Shown here piece after piece: positions 1 through 9,166 of a stretch of DNA of 64,000 nt (within the stretch, counting starts at the first letter, position 1; the number at the start of each line of letters is the position of its first letter). Source of the stretch: Pilasporangium apinafurcum (lineage: Eukaryota; Oomycota; Peronosporomycetes; Pythiales; Pythiaceae); the NCBI GenBank assembly GCA_001600495.1, contig BCKE01000033.1, forward strand, positions 88,754 through 152,753, given 5' to 3'. The position numbers were made by a program, and so were the translations under genes. The notes under the pieces are model-generated. The model ran no database searches and was not told where the DNA came from. It worked only from the letters and a program-made list of their open reading frames with translations.

Positions 1-766
1 AGCGCGTGAGATAGGGTAAACATCTGGTCGAGTGCGCAGTGATGATGTCTAAGAGAGCACATTAAACGTGGATCAAAAAAAAACACAAAAAACATAACGG
101 GAGGCACCAACCATCACTTCTTTTTTGAAAGAAACAGATCGAAATCCATGATGCGATCAATGATTTCAATACATGGAGTTCCACTAAAATTTCTAGTTTT
201 CTCTCAGCTCCATCATCACTACCCCACGAACGAAAAGAGGATCCTGACATAGTTTTTGTGAAATTAGAAAGTCTACAATGTTGGTACCGTAATATTATAA
301 TAAGTACATCTGAACAATAAAGTGTTTGGTAAGAACAGCTGCTATTCTATAAATAGAACACCTGGCATCATATATTCCACCCAGTACAAAAAATCCAGCC
401 TGAAAAGTCACAATAATATTAATATAATACTTTGTGTAGCCACCATACCCATATATTTTCATGGCAGGTTTTCTCTGGCCATCAAAATAAACTTGATTAA
501 ACTATTTTCTGATGACCCGTGGGTTTTTTTGATTCATTTGCACCCATCGTTCCTTTTGTTTGCTCTTAGCAAATGGTGGACTTGAATCTTCTCTTCCCAT
601 TGGGTGAACTTCTCTGCGGTGCAGCGACAAAACTGGCCGCCCACTCTCTTGCTCCCTCTCTTCTTTTCTTCCCCATCCTCCTCCACAAAAGCAACTTGTC
701 GTTTTCAGCCCCATTTACGAATTCGAACATTCAAGGTCGAAAGAACAAAAAGTAGTAACGAAAGAC
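1..766. other. Non-coding left edge
   Basis: No convincing gene is seen in either strand. The short open frames here have no recognisable motif and no coding-like composition. The last 150 bases are pyrimidine-rich and probably hold the promoter and 5' UTR of the PH-domain gene that starts at 767. Confidence 0.5.
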
Positions 767-1528
767 ATGGCGCGTGGCAAAATCGTGATAAGACGCACAA
801 GTGTATCGAATAATAGTGGTGGCACACCCCCACACGGTCGTACGGGGAGTGGTCGCTCGATTCATCGAACCAACATTAATAACGTGAGCCAGGACCCAAC
901 GCTGGTGTTCTGCGAAAGCTACTTACGCTTGAAGAAACGATCGGCGTTAACCTGGAGCACGCGGTTTTTGGTGCTTCGTGGCTCAGAGTTGCTCTTCTTC
1001 CACTCAAAACAGGATGCCACCTATCGTCGCAGCCTGATCGATAGTGTTGAACTCGCTAGTGGACAGATCGCACCACGAATGGAGCTGGGTATTGAGTTCA
1101 TACTGAAAGATGGAAGAGAGTTTGTCGGGCGTTTGTTCAGTCGCGGTGATTTAGCCAAATGGATCACGGCATTCCAGCGATTAGCGTTGAAGAAGGAGAC
1201 ACATCGTGGAGCTAGTGAGGTGTCCGATCGATCGACAATTGATACGGACACAGACCGAGAGAGCAGCAATAGCCCTGTTGTGGAACCTACTGAGACGAAG
1301 CGCAAGGTCTCATTCCATGGCAGTGTGCTAGTGAGAGTGATTCCTTCAGTGCCTGAGGATCAAGTGTCGGAGCTGTTTTACACAAAAGAAGATGTTGAGA
1401 AATTCACAGCCCAGGCTTCAAGTTTCCGCTGCCGCACAGAGGACGCTGTCAACTATGCATGCTTGTCACTACGACCAACATTACTGCCATGGAGACGCAC
1501 CCCCGTGGAGCGGACACAAGTGGTCTAA
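767..1528 (+). CDS. PH domain-containing protein
   Basis: This single-exon gene encodes 253 residues. Residues about 45-140 read as a pleckstrin-homology domain: a first strand with a basic loop (YLRLKKRSALTWSTRFLVL), a strand ending LLFFHSK, and the closing amphipathic helix with the nearly invariant tryptophan (LAKWITAFQRLALKK). PH domains of this kind bind phosphoinositides or proteins at membranes. The N-terminus (1-40) is basic and Gly/Ser-rich, and the C-terminal 110 residues are a low-conservation tail with no domain I recognise. The start is the first ATG in frame after a pyrimidine-rich leader. The fold assignment is fairly secure; the ligand and process are unknown. Confidence 0.75.
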   Translation: MARGKIVIRRTSVSNNSGGTPPHGRTGSGRSIHRTNINNVSQDPTLVFCESYLRLKKRSALTWSTRFLVLRGSELLFFHSKQDATYRRSLIDSVELASGQIAPRMELGIEFILKDGREFVGRLFSRGDLAKWITAFQRLALKKETHRGASEVSDRSTIDTDTDRESSNSPVVEPTETKRKVSFHGSVLVRVIPSVPEDQVSELFYTKEDVEKFTAQASSFRCRTEDAVNYACLSLRPTLLPWRRTPVERTQVV

Positions 1529-2131
1529 TGCGTTAAAATCTCTTATTTATTTGGCAGCTTGCTCCTGTCTATTTATTCTTCAACAAGTGGTTTTTCCATT
1601 GGACATTTGGGTTTTGTCAATTATTTTAGCGCTTTGCAATTGATTGTTCCGGTATTTTTTTCACCCACTTGGCCACTTGGTTCGTTTTTACCGTTTTCCG
1701 AATGATGGCGGTCTCGAACTTAACCAAAATGGGCACGTAATGTCAATTGTAACGTTTCTATTCACATCCTTCCCATGTATTGCAGTAACTAATGATCTCT
1801 ACAATCGCATGGGAAACTCACCAATCGTTGATTTTTATCGCCCCAAATTGGCTCATCTCGAGAAGATCGTGGACCGTGAAGATGCACCGATAGTTTTCTT
1901 GATGGATTTGTAGGACCGACCACACCAAGCGTCGAGCAAACGTAGCGACACATAAGATAAGTAAAATCTGCATGGTCTTATTAGAGATATGCAACACAAA
2001 TACTACAGTAGGTAATAGTTCACAACCAGCTAGAGTAAATGTTTATTCGACGTCAATCGGGTACTTTACGCGAGATCACTGCTATAAAAAGCTACAAGTC
2101 TGATTTAAGCATGACCTGCCCTATCGATCCA
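1529..2131. other. Intergenic, nothing recognised
   Basis: About 600 bases lie between the PH-domain gene and the 3' end of the HAD hydrolase, which converge here. It is AT-rich, with no ORF of recognisable family. It presumably holds the two 3' UTRs. Confidence 0.4.
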
Positions 2132-3004
2132 TCAAGGACCACGCGCTTCTTCATTCCAAAGCTTAACGACATCCAGGACCCGCTTCACGTCTTTCACAAC
2201 AGCGTCAGCAAAGCTGTACCTGTCGGCATCTTCTGGATCAAAATCCTGTTTTCGCAACACATCCGGTTTAGTCCACTTTGCATTTATCCAAATGGTACGG
2301 AAGCCAGCTTTCTTCGCACCAACGACATCGAAATCATAGTGGTCACCTATGTGAACAATATGAGCGCGCTCATAGGACGAAGGGAACTTCGCCATGGCCG
2401 CATCAAAGATCTCTATTGCTGGCTTGGCTCTCCCGACAGATTCTGCTGAGATCATGAAGTTCATTCTTTCCTGAAAAAATGGAGGAAGCGTTTCTAACAG
2501 ACAGTTGCCATTCGTGATTACACCCATGATGGGTGCCATTTTCTCCGGATTGCTTATAGCATTTAGTTCCTCTTTAACTTCGCTGATACTAGCCACACTC
2601 AAATGCTGGTACAGTTGCTGCAGCAGTTGTTCCACACCTTCAAACAGCTCTGGCTGACTGCGTGGAATCAAAAATGCTTGAAACGCATTGTTCACAAAAT
2701 CTTCCAAAGCCCGTTCTTCCAGTAGATTCAGCTCCGCTTCTCCCACGTGCGCGATACAATGGCGTAGGGTGTGCATCCGTAGAAACGTGTAATCGTGCGC
2801 CTTGTCGGGCAAATCCTTCTGAAACTGCGCAAGTAAGCGGTCGAACGCCTGTGGCGGGAACGCTGTCGTTAACGCTGGTGTATGAGTCTCCAGATAAGCA
2901 TGAAAGTGGCGGTTGGCGTTGAGAATCACCGTCTTGCCGCACCATAGCGTATCATCCAGATCAAACGTCACGCCTTTCACTGGAAGAACAGGATCCGTCG
3001 TCAT
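2132..3004 (-). CDS. HAD-superfamily hydrolase
   Basis: This is a 290-residue haloacid-dehalogenase-like phosphatase. All four motifs are visible: motif I DLDDT at residues 15-19 (Asp nucleophile and Asp acid/base), motif II as VITNGN, the motif III lysine in GRAKPAIEIF, and motif IV as HIGDHYDFDVVGAKKAGF. A helical cap lies between motifs I and II, so this is a C1-cap member of the class that includes dehalogenase-like and nucleotide phosphatases. The substrate cannot be read from the sequence. I chose the ATG at 3004 because motif I then sits at the usual distance from the N-terminus; an upstream in-frame ATG at 3031 would add nine residues. No targeting signal is obvious, so it is probably cytosolic. 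Confidence 0.85.
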   Translation of the reverse strand: MTTDPVLPVKGVTFDLDDTLWCGKTVILNANRHFHAYLETHTPALTTAFPPQAFDRLLAQFQKDLPDKAHDYTFLRMHTLRHCIAHVGEAELNLLEERALEDFVNNAFQAFLIPRSQPELFEGVEQLLQQLYQHLSVASISEVKEELNAISNPEKMAPIMGVITNGNCLLETLPPFFQERMNFMISAESVGRAKPAIEIFDAAMAKFPSSYERAHIVHIGDHYDFDVVGAKKAGFRTIWINAKWTKPDVLRKQDFDPEDADRYSFADAVVKDVKRVLDVVKLWNEEARGP

Positions 3005-3361
3005 GTTTCTTTCTGTGCTTTTTGTCACCAAGAGCTACAGTACGTGTTTTTCGAATAAGTATATTATAACTCATTTAAGTAATCTATTAATATTTAGATC
3101 AACATTTTCATGTAGACTGTATAAGCTGGTTTAAGTATACTTTCCTAACTTCAATGCACTGTCCCACATATGACAAATGTCGTTATCAAATTGGTGATCT
3201 ATTCTGTCACGAGCAGGAGTTGGATCTCCTAACTACCGATCTAAGACGACGTCAAAGTCCAGATGCTTGGCATAATGCTCTCCACACGCAAGAACTTTTT
3301 GTCGATCTGTTGGATGGAATTTAGCTACAATAATACACCCCATAATTGTATGTGGTTTAGT
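3005..3361. other. Intergenic, nothing recognised
   Basis: About 350 AT-rich bases separate two minus-strand genes. This should include the HAD gene promoter and the 3' UTR of the ATPase gene. No ORF or repeat was recognised. Confidence 0.4.
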
Positions 3362-4750
3362 TCATGTCTTCCAAAACTCACTATGTGGTAGCTTACCTGT
3401 GAAGCGTGTGATCTTCTCCATAGCCTCAAAAGTCGTCACGGGAGCATACAGCACCGGCGCACTAGCGCCTTTGATAATCTCCATGATATAATCCTGTGGT
3501 TGGTCTATAGGTGGCACGCCTGTGAGGATGAGCCCGCCATTGAATGGTTTGCCAGTCTTTGCTTCATAGTTGTTGGAGTGGGATAGAAATCCCAAAATAA
3601 TATCGTTCCGCGAGGCATGCGTCACAAAGAGCGTATCGTTGAATTCATTCGAGGCGAGTTTGATAAGGAAACGCCTCAGACCCGAGGTCACTAACGAGGT
3701 GTTCTTGTATTGTTGAAACCTTCTATCTGTTCCTGAAAGCAGACGCGTGTTAAAGAGGCCTTCAAAGTCCAGCATGCTTTGGTTCGCCAGTGATGGAAGA
3801 TTCGGCACCACGCCGATGAGCGGGACGTCCCATTGCATATTGAGAGCCTTGGGGAAATATTCGGCCACCATTTCAAGCTTGTCGTGCCGCACTTTGTTCA
3901 GGATCACACCGCGGATTTTCACACCATAGTCTCTACATAGCGAATAATTAAGCGCGAGGTCATCAAATGCCGAGCCAATGCCACCATTCGCGATCAGAAT
4001 GATGTCAATGCCCAATTCTGCTGCCACGCGTGTGTTGTTGATGTTGACGATTGACCCCACACCGGTATGTCCTGTTCCTTCCACTATTGTATACTAATGG
4101 AAAATGTGCACGAAGAACAGAGGATGAGCTGATATCGTGCATGAATCAGCCATCAACAACTACGCAAATATATACCTCATTTGCTTTGGTAATCCTCACA
4201 AAGCTCTTTTGGATCTTGTCAAGCTGCGATTCCAGTGTAATTTTGCCATCTAAAAAGTCTCGCGTGTATCCGGGGGGAATTACAACAGGTGACATATCTT
4301 CATAATGGCAATGGTCTAAGTGGAAAATCTCTACGCAGTCACAAAAATATCATGCATCGCTTCACTCAGAATCTCACCTTGTATTGCTCCTCTAACATAC
4401 ATGAACATATGCTCACCTTTTGCAACAGCGACATCTTTATCGACGCGTAACTTGCCGCCATCGACCAAAACACTCTGCTGGCCGACGGGCTTCAAGAATC
4501 CAATGCGGTCGATCCGTGACGTGAGTCCGTAAAGTAGTCCAAGACATGTGCTCGTCTTCCCGACATGCTGCCGCGTGGCCGCTACATATACCGCCGCTTT
4601 CTTTCCTCGCTTAATGAGCATGCTATGGGTTTGACTAGTAGTATCCAAATGGAGATAATGAAGCCAACCCTTGCTTATGTACGTACGTAGCTCTTCGATG
4701 GCGGTGGTGCTGGTTCTTGTGGACCTCGTCGGCTTCTTCAACACTTCCAA
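3362..4750 (-). CDS. BioD/Pta-N-like P-loop ATPase
   Basis: Three exons, read on the minus strand: 4750-4378, 4315-4176 and 4093-3362, with phases that fit exactly and give 414 residues. Donors are GTGAGA and GTATAT; acceptors are CTTAG and ATTAG. The P-loop-like segment AATRQHVGKTSTCLG (around residue 56) belongs to the dethiobiotin-synthetase/cobyrinate-synthase type (AAA_26), as found at the N-terminus of long bacterial phosphotransacetylases. Exon 3 carries the second nucleotide-site motif VEGTGHTGVGSI, followed by the NGGIGSAFDDLALN segment, and the C-terminal part resembles a DRTGG-like regulatory domain. The phosphate acetyltransferase catalytic domain itself is absent, so acetyl transfer is not expected. 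An alternative start is an internal ATG just before IKRGKKAAVYVAATRQ. Its physiological role is unknown. It shares a 286-base divergent promoter region with the glycosyltransferase-like gene at 5037. Confidence 0.75.
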
Positions 4751-5036
4751 GATAGTTATGCGCCGGTACGCGTTCTCTACTATAACCGATGTGGTTACCC
4801 CTCTCTTAAAACCGATCCAGCATTCTTACGTGACAGCATCACGTCATGCTTATCCTGTTAAAACTGGTTACAATTGTAGTACAGAATGTATCCGATTAGG
4901 TTCGACAACGTTATACTCCTCCTCCAAAAAGCCAAGAGCTCATTACCACACGCGAAAACGTATCACTGCGATCAAGAGAGGAAGAAGAGGGTTCCTCCCC
5001 CCGTCGCTTGCCTTCCTTTCAATTGGTTAAGATACG

Positions 5037-7025
5037 ATGATGAGCGAGTCAAATGATGCATCGTCTTCCTCTACTACACGGTTACGTCGGCGGTCGTTCG
5101 TGGAAAACATGGAGACCGCTGATGGCGGTCCCACCTCCTTAGAAACGGTCTCCTTGACCACATCCGACACTGATAGCATGAGTATCAAGATGCGGTCATC
5201 CTCGTCCGACGACATGGGGTCACATCAGAACAGTCCGGCGTCTTCATCGTCATCCTCCCCTTCTTCTAGTGTCCTTCCCTCGGGTGGAGTGGTACGTAAT
5301 CGAGGAGGAAGCTCGAAACTTGCTGTCACTGGCCGTCTTCGCGCGTGGATGACGATCCGATTCCAACTGCTGCAGCAGCAGATCGGTAATGTTCTTGGAC
5401 CATGGTTGCGCAAGATCTTGCCGAGATATGCATTCCAGACCAACGACCAGCCCATTAAACACTGGGTCTACCCGACGCAGTGGCTCACGTATGCGTCCAT
5501 TTCGCTTATCGGCTTCCAGATCATTGTGTTTTGGTTTTTCCAAACGCAGTTACTCGATCTCCACGTGCAGGAATGCGTTTTCCAAGAGCGGCTCATGCCA
5601 TCACTACCCGCATCTGACCCACATTTGCTGCAAATGACATCCTCTGGCGCCTCACTTCGGTATCTTGAACGTCGCTTTGACCAGCAACTCGGGTTTGCCG
5701 CTAAGCCAGCACACCAACAGCGGCTGCCGTGGACCTGTATCGCCATTGTACCTTCATCGTCAGAAGATATAACTCGTGCGAACGAATTTGCGTTTTTGCT
5801 ACCACGCAGTCAAATTGTCCCTCCTAACCGTGAACGTCTAATGGCTAGTCGATTGGAATTAACTGTTGGGGGCTCTTCACTTTCTCCCAAGCGCGTGACT
5901 GATCAGGTTGGTGTACGTGCAGCCTGGTTCCCTCTCAGTTCCTTCCGCAAAGGTCTGTTTGGGGAAATCTTTCCTGATATGGTGTTGGTGAAATCGGAAT
6001 TTGCATTAAAACAGCTGCTTAAGTATCGTCAAGAACGCCAGGAAGAATTGTTACATCGACCACTCGTCACTCCCAAGAGTGACCCAGATATGCCAAGTCA
6101 CTTGGAGCTGTCACAGTCGCAATTTGGCATTTTTCTACTGAAGACGACTGTGCCGGATATTTATGATCGGCACATCCGGAAGGACTGGAACAAGTTCTTG
6201 CATGTAGTGGTGGTATCGGAACAGGACAAAAAGGAACAATTTACAGAAGAATTGCTGACGACATGGCTGCAGCATCCTGAATGGCCCACACTCGTGGTTC
6301 GATTTGCGAATTCGGTCACGCTTTGCGGATCATTTCAAAGGTTTCTCAGCAGTGTGCAGCAGGACGACCATCGTCAAGAAGAAGAAGAAGAAGAAGAAGC
6401 AATTAATGAAGAAGCGTTTGACGAAGAAGCTTTATTCGCAGATGAACAAGAACGAGTGCAACGGAAGAAAAAGAAACGGCAGTTTAACATTGATCTTTCC
6501 TGCGAGGAAGAACATAACACACGGCGTGCGATCGTGCAGCTAAAAAATGAAATTGGAATGCACGTGCTTCCCGTACCGCCAGGAATGGAGGTTTATGAGA
6601 ACCTAGTATTGGAAAGCAGCTCCGTAGGAGCCATCACAATCACGTACAATACTCCGATCATGCAAGAATGGGTGCCCGATGCTAGTGGAATTCGCCTGGG
6701 TACGTTTGAGCTCGCTGCGCCAGCTGCTTCTCCTGACGGCGACCTCCAAATCGTACATATGCCAGTCGTACATGTGACAGTCAGTGATATTGAAAATGCC
6801 GTAGTGCGGCTTATTACTCTGGATCGGGTGCATCGTGTCGCGGCGGGGCGGGCCGCGCGTGTGCACTATTTGGGGATTCGGACGCACTATTTATCGGCTA
6901 TCGCAGCGTTGGATTCAGCCATTTGTGAGAATGATATCGATGACTATGGAGAACAGCCTAGCGAGATAGGGCGACGAAGCCGGAGGAAAATCGAGGTGGA
7001 GACGTTACGTGTGTTCTTGTATTAA
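5037..7025 (+). CDS. Type II membrane glycosyltransferase-like protein
   Basis: This single-exon gene encodes 662 residues. A Ser-rich cytosolic N-terminus (1-100) is followed by one hydrophobic segment at about 150-170, which fits a Golgi or ER type II protein. The lumenal part carries landmarks of GT-B (GT1/GT4-type) glycosyltransferases in the expected order: PDMVLVKSEFALKQLLKY, then KFLHVVVVSEQDK followed by TWLQHPEWPTLVV, then IGMHVLPVPPGMEVYENLV, the donor-site-like TITYNTPIMQEWVP, and a closing helix near DIENAVVRLITLDRVHR. The usual GKS loop after FLHV and the EGFGH-type acidic donor motif are altered, so the enzyme may have an unusual donor or be inactive. A Glu-rich insertion (about 450-480, GAA repeats) interrupts the C-terminal half. 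The family call is from remembered motifs, so it is moderate. Confidence 0.6.
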   Translation: MMSESNDASSSSTTRLRRRSFVENMETADGGPTSLETVSLTTSDTDSMSIKMRSSSSDDMGSHQNSPASSSSSSPSSSVLPSGGVVRNRGGSSKLAVTGRLRAWMTIRFQLLQQQIGNVLGPWLRKILPRYAFQTNDQPIKHWVYPTQWLTYASISLIGFQIIVFWFFQTQLLDLHVQECVFQERLMPSLPASDPHLLQMTSSGASLRYLERRFDQQLGFAAKPAHQQRLPWTCIAIVPSSSEDITRANEFAFLLPRSQIVPPNRERLMASRLELTVGGSSLSPKRVTDQVGVRAAWFPLSSFRKGLFGEIFPDMVLVKSEFALKQLLKYRQERQEELLHRPLVTPKSDPDMPSHLELSQSQFGIFLLKTTVPDIYDRHIRKDWNKFLHVVVVSEQDKKEQFTEELLTTWLQHPEWPTLVVRFANSVTLCGSFQRFLSSVQQDDHRQEEEEEEEAINEEAFDEEALFADEQERVQRKKKKRQFNIDLSCEEEHNTRRAIVQLKNEIGMHVLPVPPGMEVYENLVLESSSVGAITITYNTPIMQEWVPDASGIRLGTFELAAPAASPDGDLQIVHMPVVHVTVSDIENAVVRLITLDRVHRVAAGRAARVHYLGIRTHYLSAIAALDSAICENDIDDYGEQPSEIGRRSRRKIEVETLRVFLY

Positions 7026-7173
7026 GACACACACAACAAACGAAAACATGAGAAATACATGCAGAGACACGACGCAACCAACTGTCAAAACATGTACGAT
7101 GTACAGGTGATAGAACTGATCACACAGTGAAAAGCAAAACAGAGAAGTGAAGAAGAAGACAAGAGGGGATAGG

Positions 7174-7608
7174 ATGTCGTGGCTGAGTTTCTTCCGCGTT
7201 AATCGGCTGAGGGGGAAAATACTTCAGTCCAAGGTACCGATGGTAACGGAGCCACGCGGCAAACGCAAATTTTCGTGGCTACCATCGCTGGACCCTGAGA
7301 TTTATCCGCTAATGACGGCAGTGTCTTTTGGGTTCCTCCTGTTCGCAGTCTACAACCTCAAGAACCTAACGTACAATCCAGATATAAATGTGCGCAAAAC
7401 ACGCCGAGAAATACCGACATGGGAACGATACAATCGCGAGGAGAGTAAACAATACACTCAGCATCGCAAGCAACTGGCTGATGCTGTTCGTAATCCCATC
7501 AACGAGGTCTTTCCCGAACTAAGCGATCCCAGTGTCCCATGTCCGTCAGCCAAACCATTAGGTCCGACGCTCGAAAAGTCAGAAGAAGTGCAATTGAAGC
7601 TAGACTGA
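7174..7608 (+). CDS. B12D/NDUFA4-like small mitochondrial membrane protein
   Basis: The protein is 144 residues from the ATG at 7174; an in-frame upstream ATG at 7147 adds nine lysine-rich residues. The basic N-terminus is followed by LDPEIYPLMTAVSFGF, one membrane span, and the motif YNPDINVRK. This arrangement (Pro-Glu-x-Tyr-Pro-Leu, a single span, then NPD/NPE-x-x-V/W plus basic residues) is characteristic of the B12D/NDUFA4 (MLRQ) family. Its members are associated with respiratory complex I or IV in the inner mitochondrial membrane. The C-terminal 60 residues extend beyond the usual 80-90 residue family length and are hydrophilic. It follows the glycosyltransferase-like gene by about 150 bases in the same direction. 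Confidence 0.6.
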   Translation: MSWLSFFRVNRLRGKILQSKVPMVTEPRGKRKFSWLPSLDPEIYPLMTAVSFGFLLFAVYNLKNLTYNPDINVRKTRREIPTWERYNREESKQYTQHRKQLADAVRNPINEVFPELSDPSVPCPSAKPLGPTLEKSEEVQLKLD

Positions 7609-7997
7609 TCAGCAGTCTTTTTGAGTTGCGATGTATCTCTGTGAGAAGGTGTTAAAGATGGATCTATGTTCAGTTGCTGTGGAAGACTTCATCCACTTGT
7701 ATTCGACTTGACTGGGATAATCTGCTGTTAATTGGTTTCTAATTTACGTGCGCCGGATCTAGATGATGAATTAATATGGTATTCACCATTCAACTGTTCA
7801 ACTACAATGGAGTACAGATAGATCTAGTTCGCGAATGAGCAGTATTGGCATGTTAACGATAGTTCATTCAACCCTTATTGTCTTGGTCGACGTAATCAAG
7901 CACAATCTAGTTGTTTGACATCTTTGCTTTACACCGTTGAAGATTTACCATGTAAAAAACAATATTCAGGGATCTTTGCCCAGTGTAAGTTATGGTT
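7609..7997. other. Intergenic; 3' flank of Fanzor relic
   Basis: AT-rich sequence without a gene. Because the Fanzor-like ORF at 7998-8426 reads leftward, this is its 3' flank. Intact TnpB/Fanzor elements often encode the guide RNA there, but nothing diagnostic can be seen by eye. Confidence 0.35.
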
Positions 7998-8426
7998 TTA
8001 TGCTGTCGACGTAACAGTACTGTCTGCCAGTGGCAGTCGTGTCTGGCGATTCAGATACTTTGGTCGCCCTCTCCCCTCCAGAGCCTGCCGTGTGAGGCGA
8101 TCTATGTTGATTGAAGAGCTGAAATCTCGATTCCACAGCCTATGACACTGTTGGCACAGCAATAGACCGTGTACAAGCCGAAGTTGGCTGTCTTCGTCAG
8201 ACTTTTTAGTGTTAGGGTCCAACCTTACACGAAACTTTTTGCACTTGGCACCCTCGGCTTGGCAGTGAGGGCACGGACAGCTGGTCTTGAACTCGTCTAC
8301 GAGGTACACCGAATGGCCGCCTTTCCTCAACAGAGTCCTGAATCCCTTTCCCTTTGTAAGTTCCTTGAACTTCCGATGCTTCTTTTGCTCCCAGTCACCG
8401 GTGCCCACCACTACTTTGTTTCCCAT
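7998..8426 (-). mobile_element. Fanzor/TnpB-like nuclease, C-terminal fragment
   Basis: An open frame of 142 residues covers only the C-terminal part of a TnpB-family (Fanzor) RNA-guided endonuclease. It shows the GTGDWEQKKH segment, then the strand YLVDEFKTSCPCPHC, an interrupted four-cysteine zinc finger (CPCPHC, later CQQCHRLWNRD) and the RuvC-III motif NRDFSSSINI with its catalytic Asp retained. The long insert between the two cysteine pairs (about 45 residues) is typical of eukaryotic Fanzors. Full-length members are about 400-700 residues, so the N-terminal domains and RuvC-I/II are missing. The upstream minus-strand sequence instead matches a decayed copy of the multi-TM gene at 9167, with the junction close to 8427. 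No inverted ends or target duplication were found. Non-autonomous relic. Confidence 0.75.
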
Positions 8427-8733
8427 TCAGATCACATTTATTGACTATGGGATCTGCACCAAAGTCAAGGTCAAGTTGATCATTTGATGTGTGTATATGA
8501 CAGAAGTACTGATATACCACGACTGGATCGACATCCTGATAAGCTTTTTGGAATTGTGTATCGTGTCTTTCGGTTCCAGGTTGGAATCAATCATATTGAT
8601 CTACATGCTAGTGTTTCGCTTTTACTACTTCTCGAAAGCCTTCTTGGTGATGCTGTGTGAGCGAAAACTCGAGTTCTTTGACTACAGTTTGACAATCATG
8701 CACAAATTTCTGTGGCGCACGTCCAAGATTTAA
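8427..8733 (+). pseudogene. Decayed copy of the multi-TM protein at 9167
   Basis: Translation shows clear paralogy to the intact neighbour. CAGATCAC followed by a KVKVK segment aligns with 9426 onward, and AEVLIYIGWIN of the intact gene matches TEVLIYHDWID here. The FRFYY stretch, the Phe before AMVHERK/VMLCERK, and the stretch after it also match. The copy lacks the first about 85 residues of the intact gene, contains an in-frame stop and a frame change near 8490, and ends at TAA 8731-8733 shortly after the HERK-like motif. Its left edge abuts the Fanzor relic. This is a partial tandem duplicate that has decayed. Confidence 0.7.
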
Positions 8734-9166
8734 AACCGTTGTCTGCTTTATCAGGATGTTGCCGATCTGGCTGGTAAACGCCACAGTCACATCCTCGCTG
8801 TGTGTCTTTGCCTTGGCGAAAAAATAAAAAAAGAGCTGCTTGCGTCAATAATTGGAGGAAGCAGGTTGGTCAGATGACGATAAACGGAAACGTTTGTCAA
8901 CTGCAGTATGTCTATTTGTCGACATCTATTTCGCTACATCATTGCTGGTCTTCGCACCACAGTGTGCCTACTCGCCCTTTTCGACGAATAATTTTGGACG
9001 GGTGAAAACAACAAAGATCATCGGCAGAATATAAATAACCAAGTTACTGAATTGTATATTGCCACTTCAAGGCACTTGCACGATGTAAGGATAAGTCTAG
9101 TTTCTATTTGTTACTTCCTTTCGTCGTGGGCGCCCTCTTGACTCAAGTGACGACCAACAGGGCATC
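8734..9166. other. Remnant-bearing intergenic DNA
   Basis: The interval may hold a second scrap of the same membrane-protein family. The plus-strand reading at about 8852-8990 (KRLSTAVCLFVDIYFATSL) resembles the first membrane span of the gene at 9167 in layout (basic residues, then a hydrophobic run with Asp-Tyr/Ile). The similarity is weak. The rest also holds the promoter of the 9167 gene. Confidence 0.3.
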
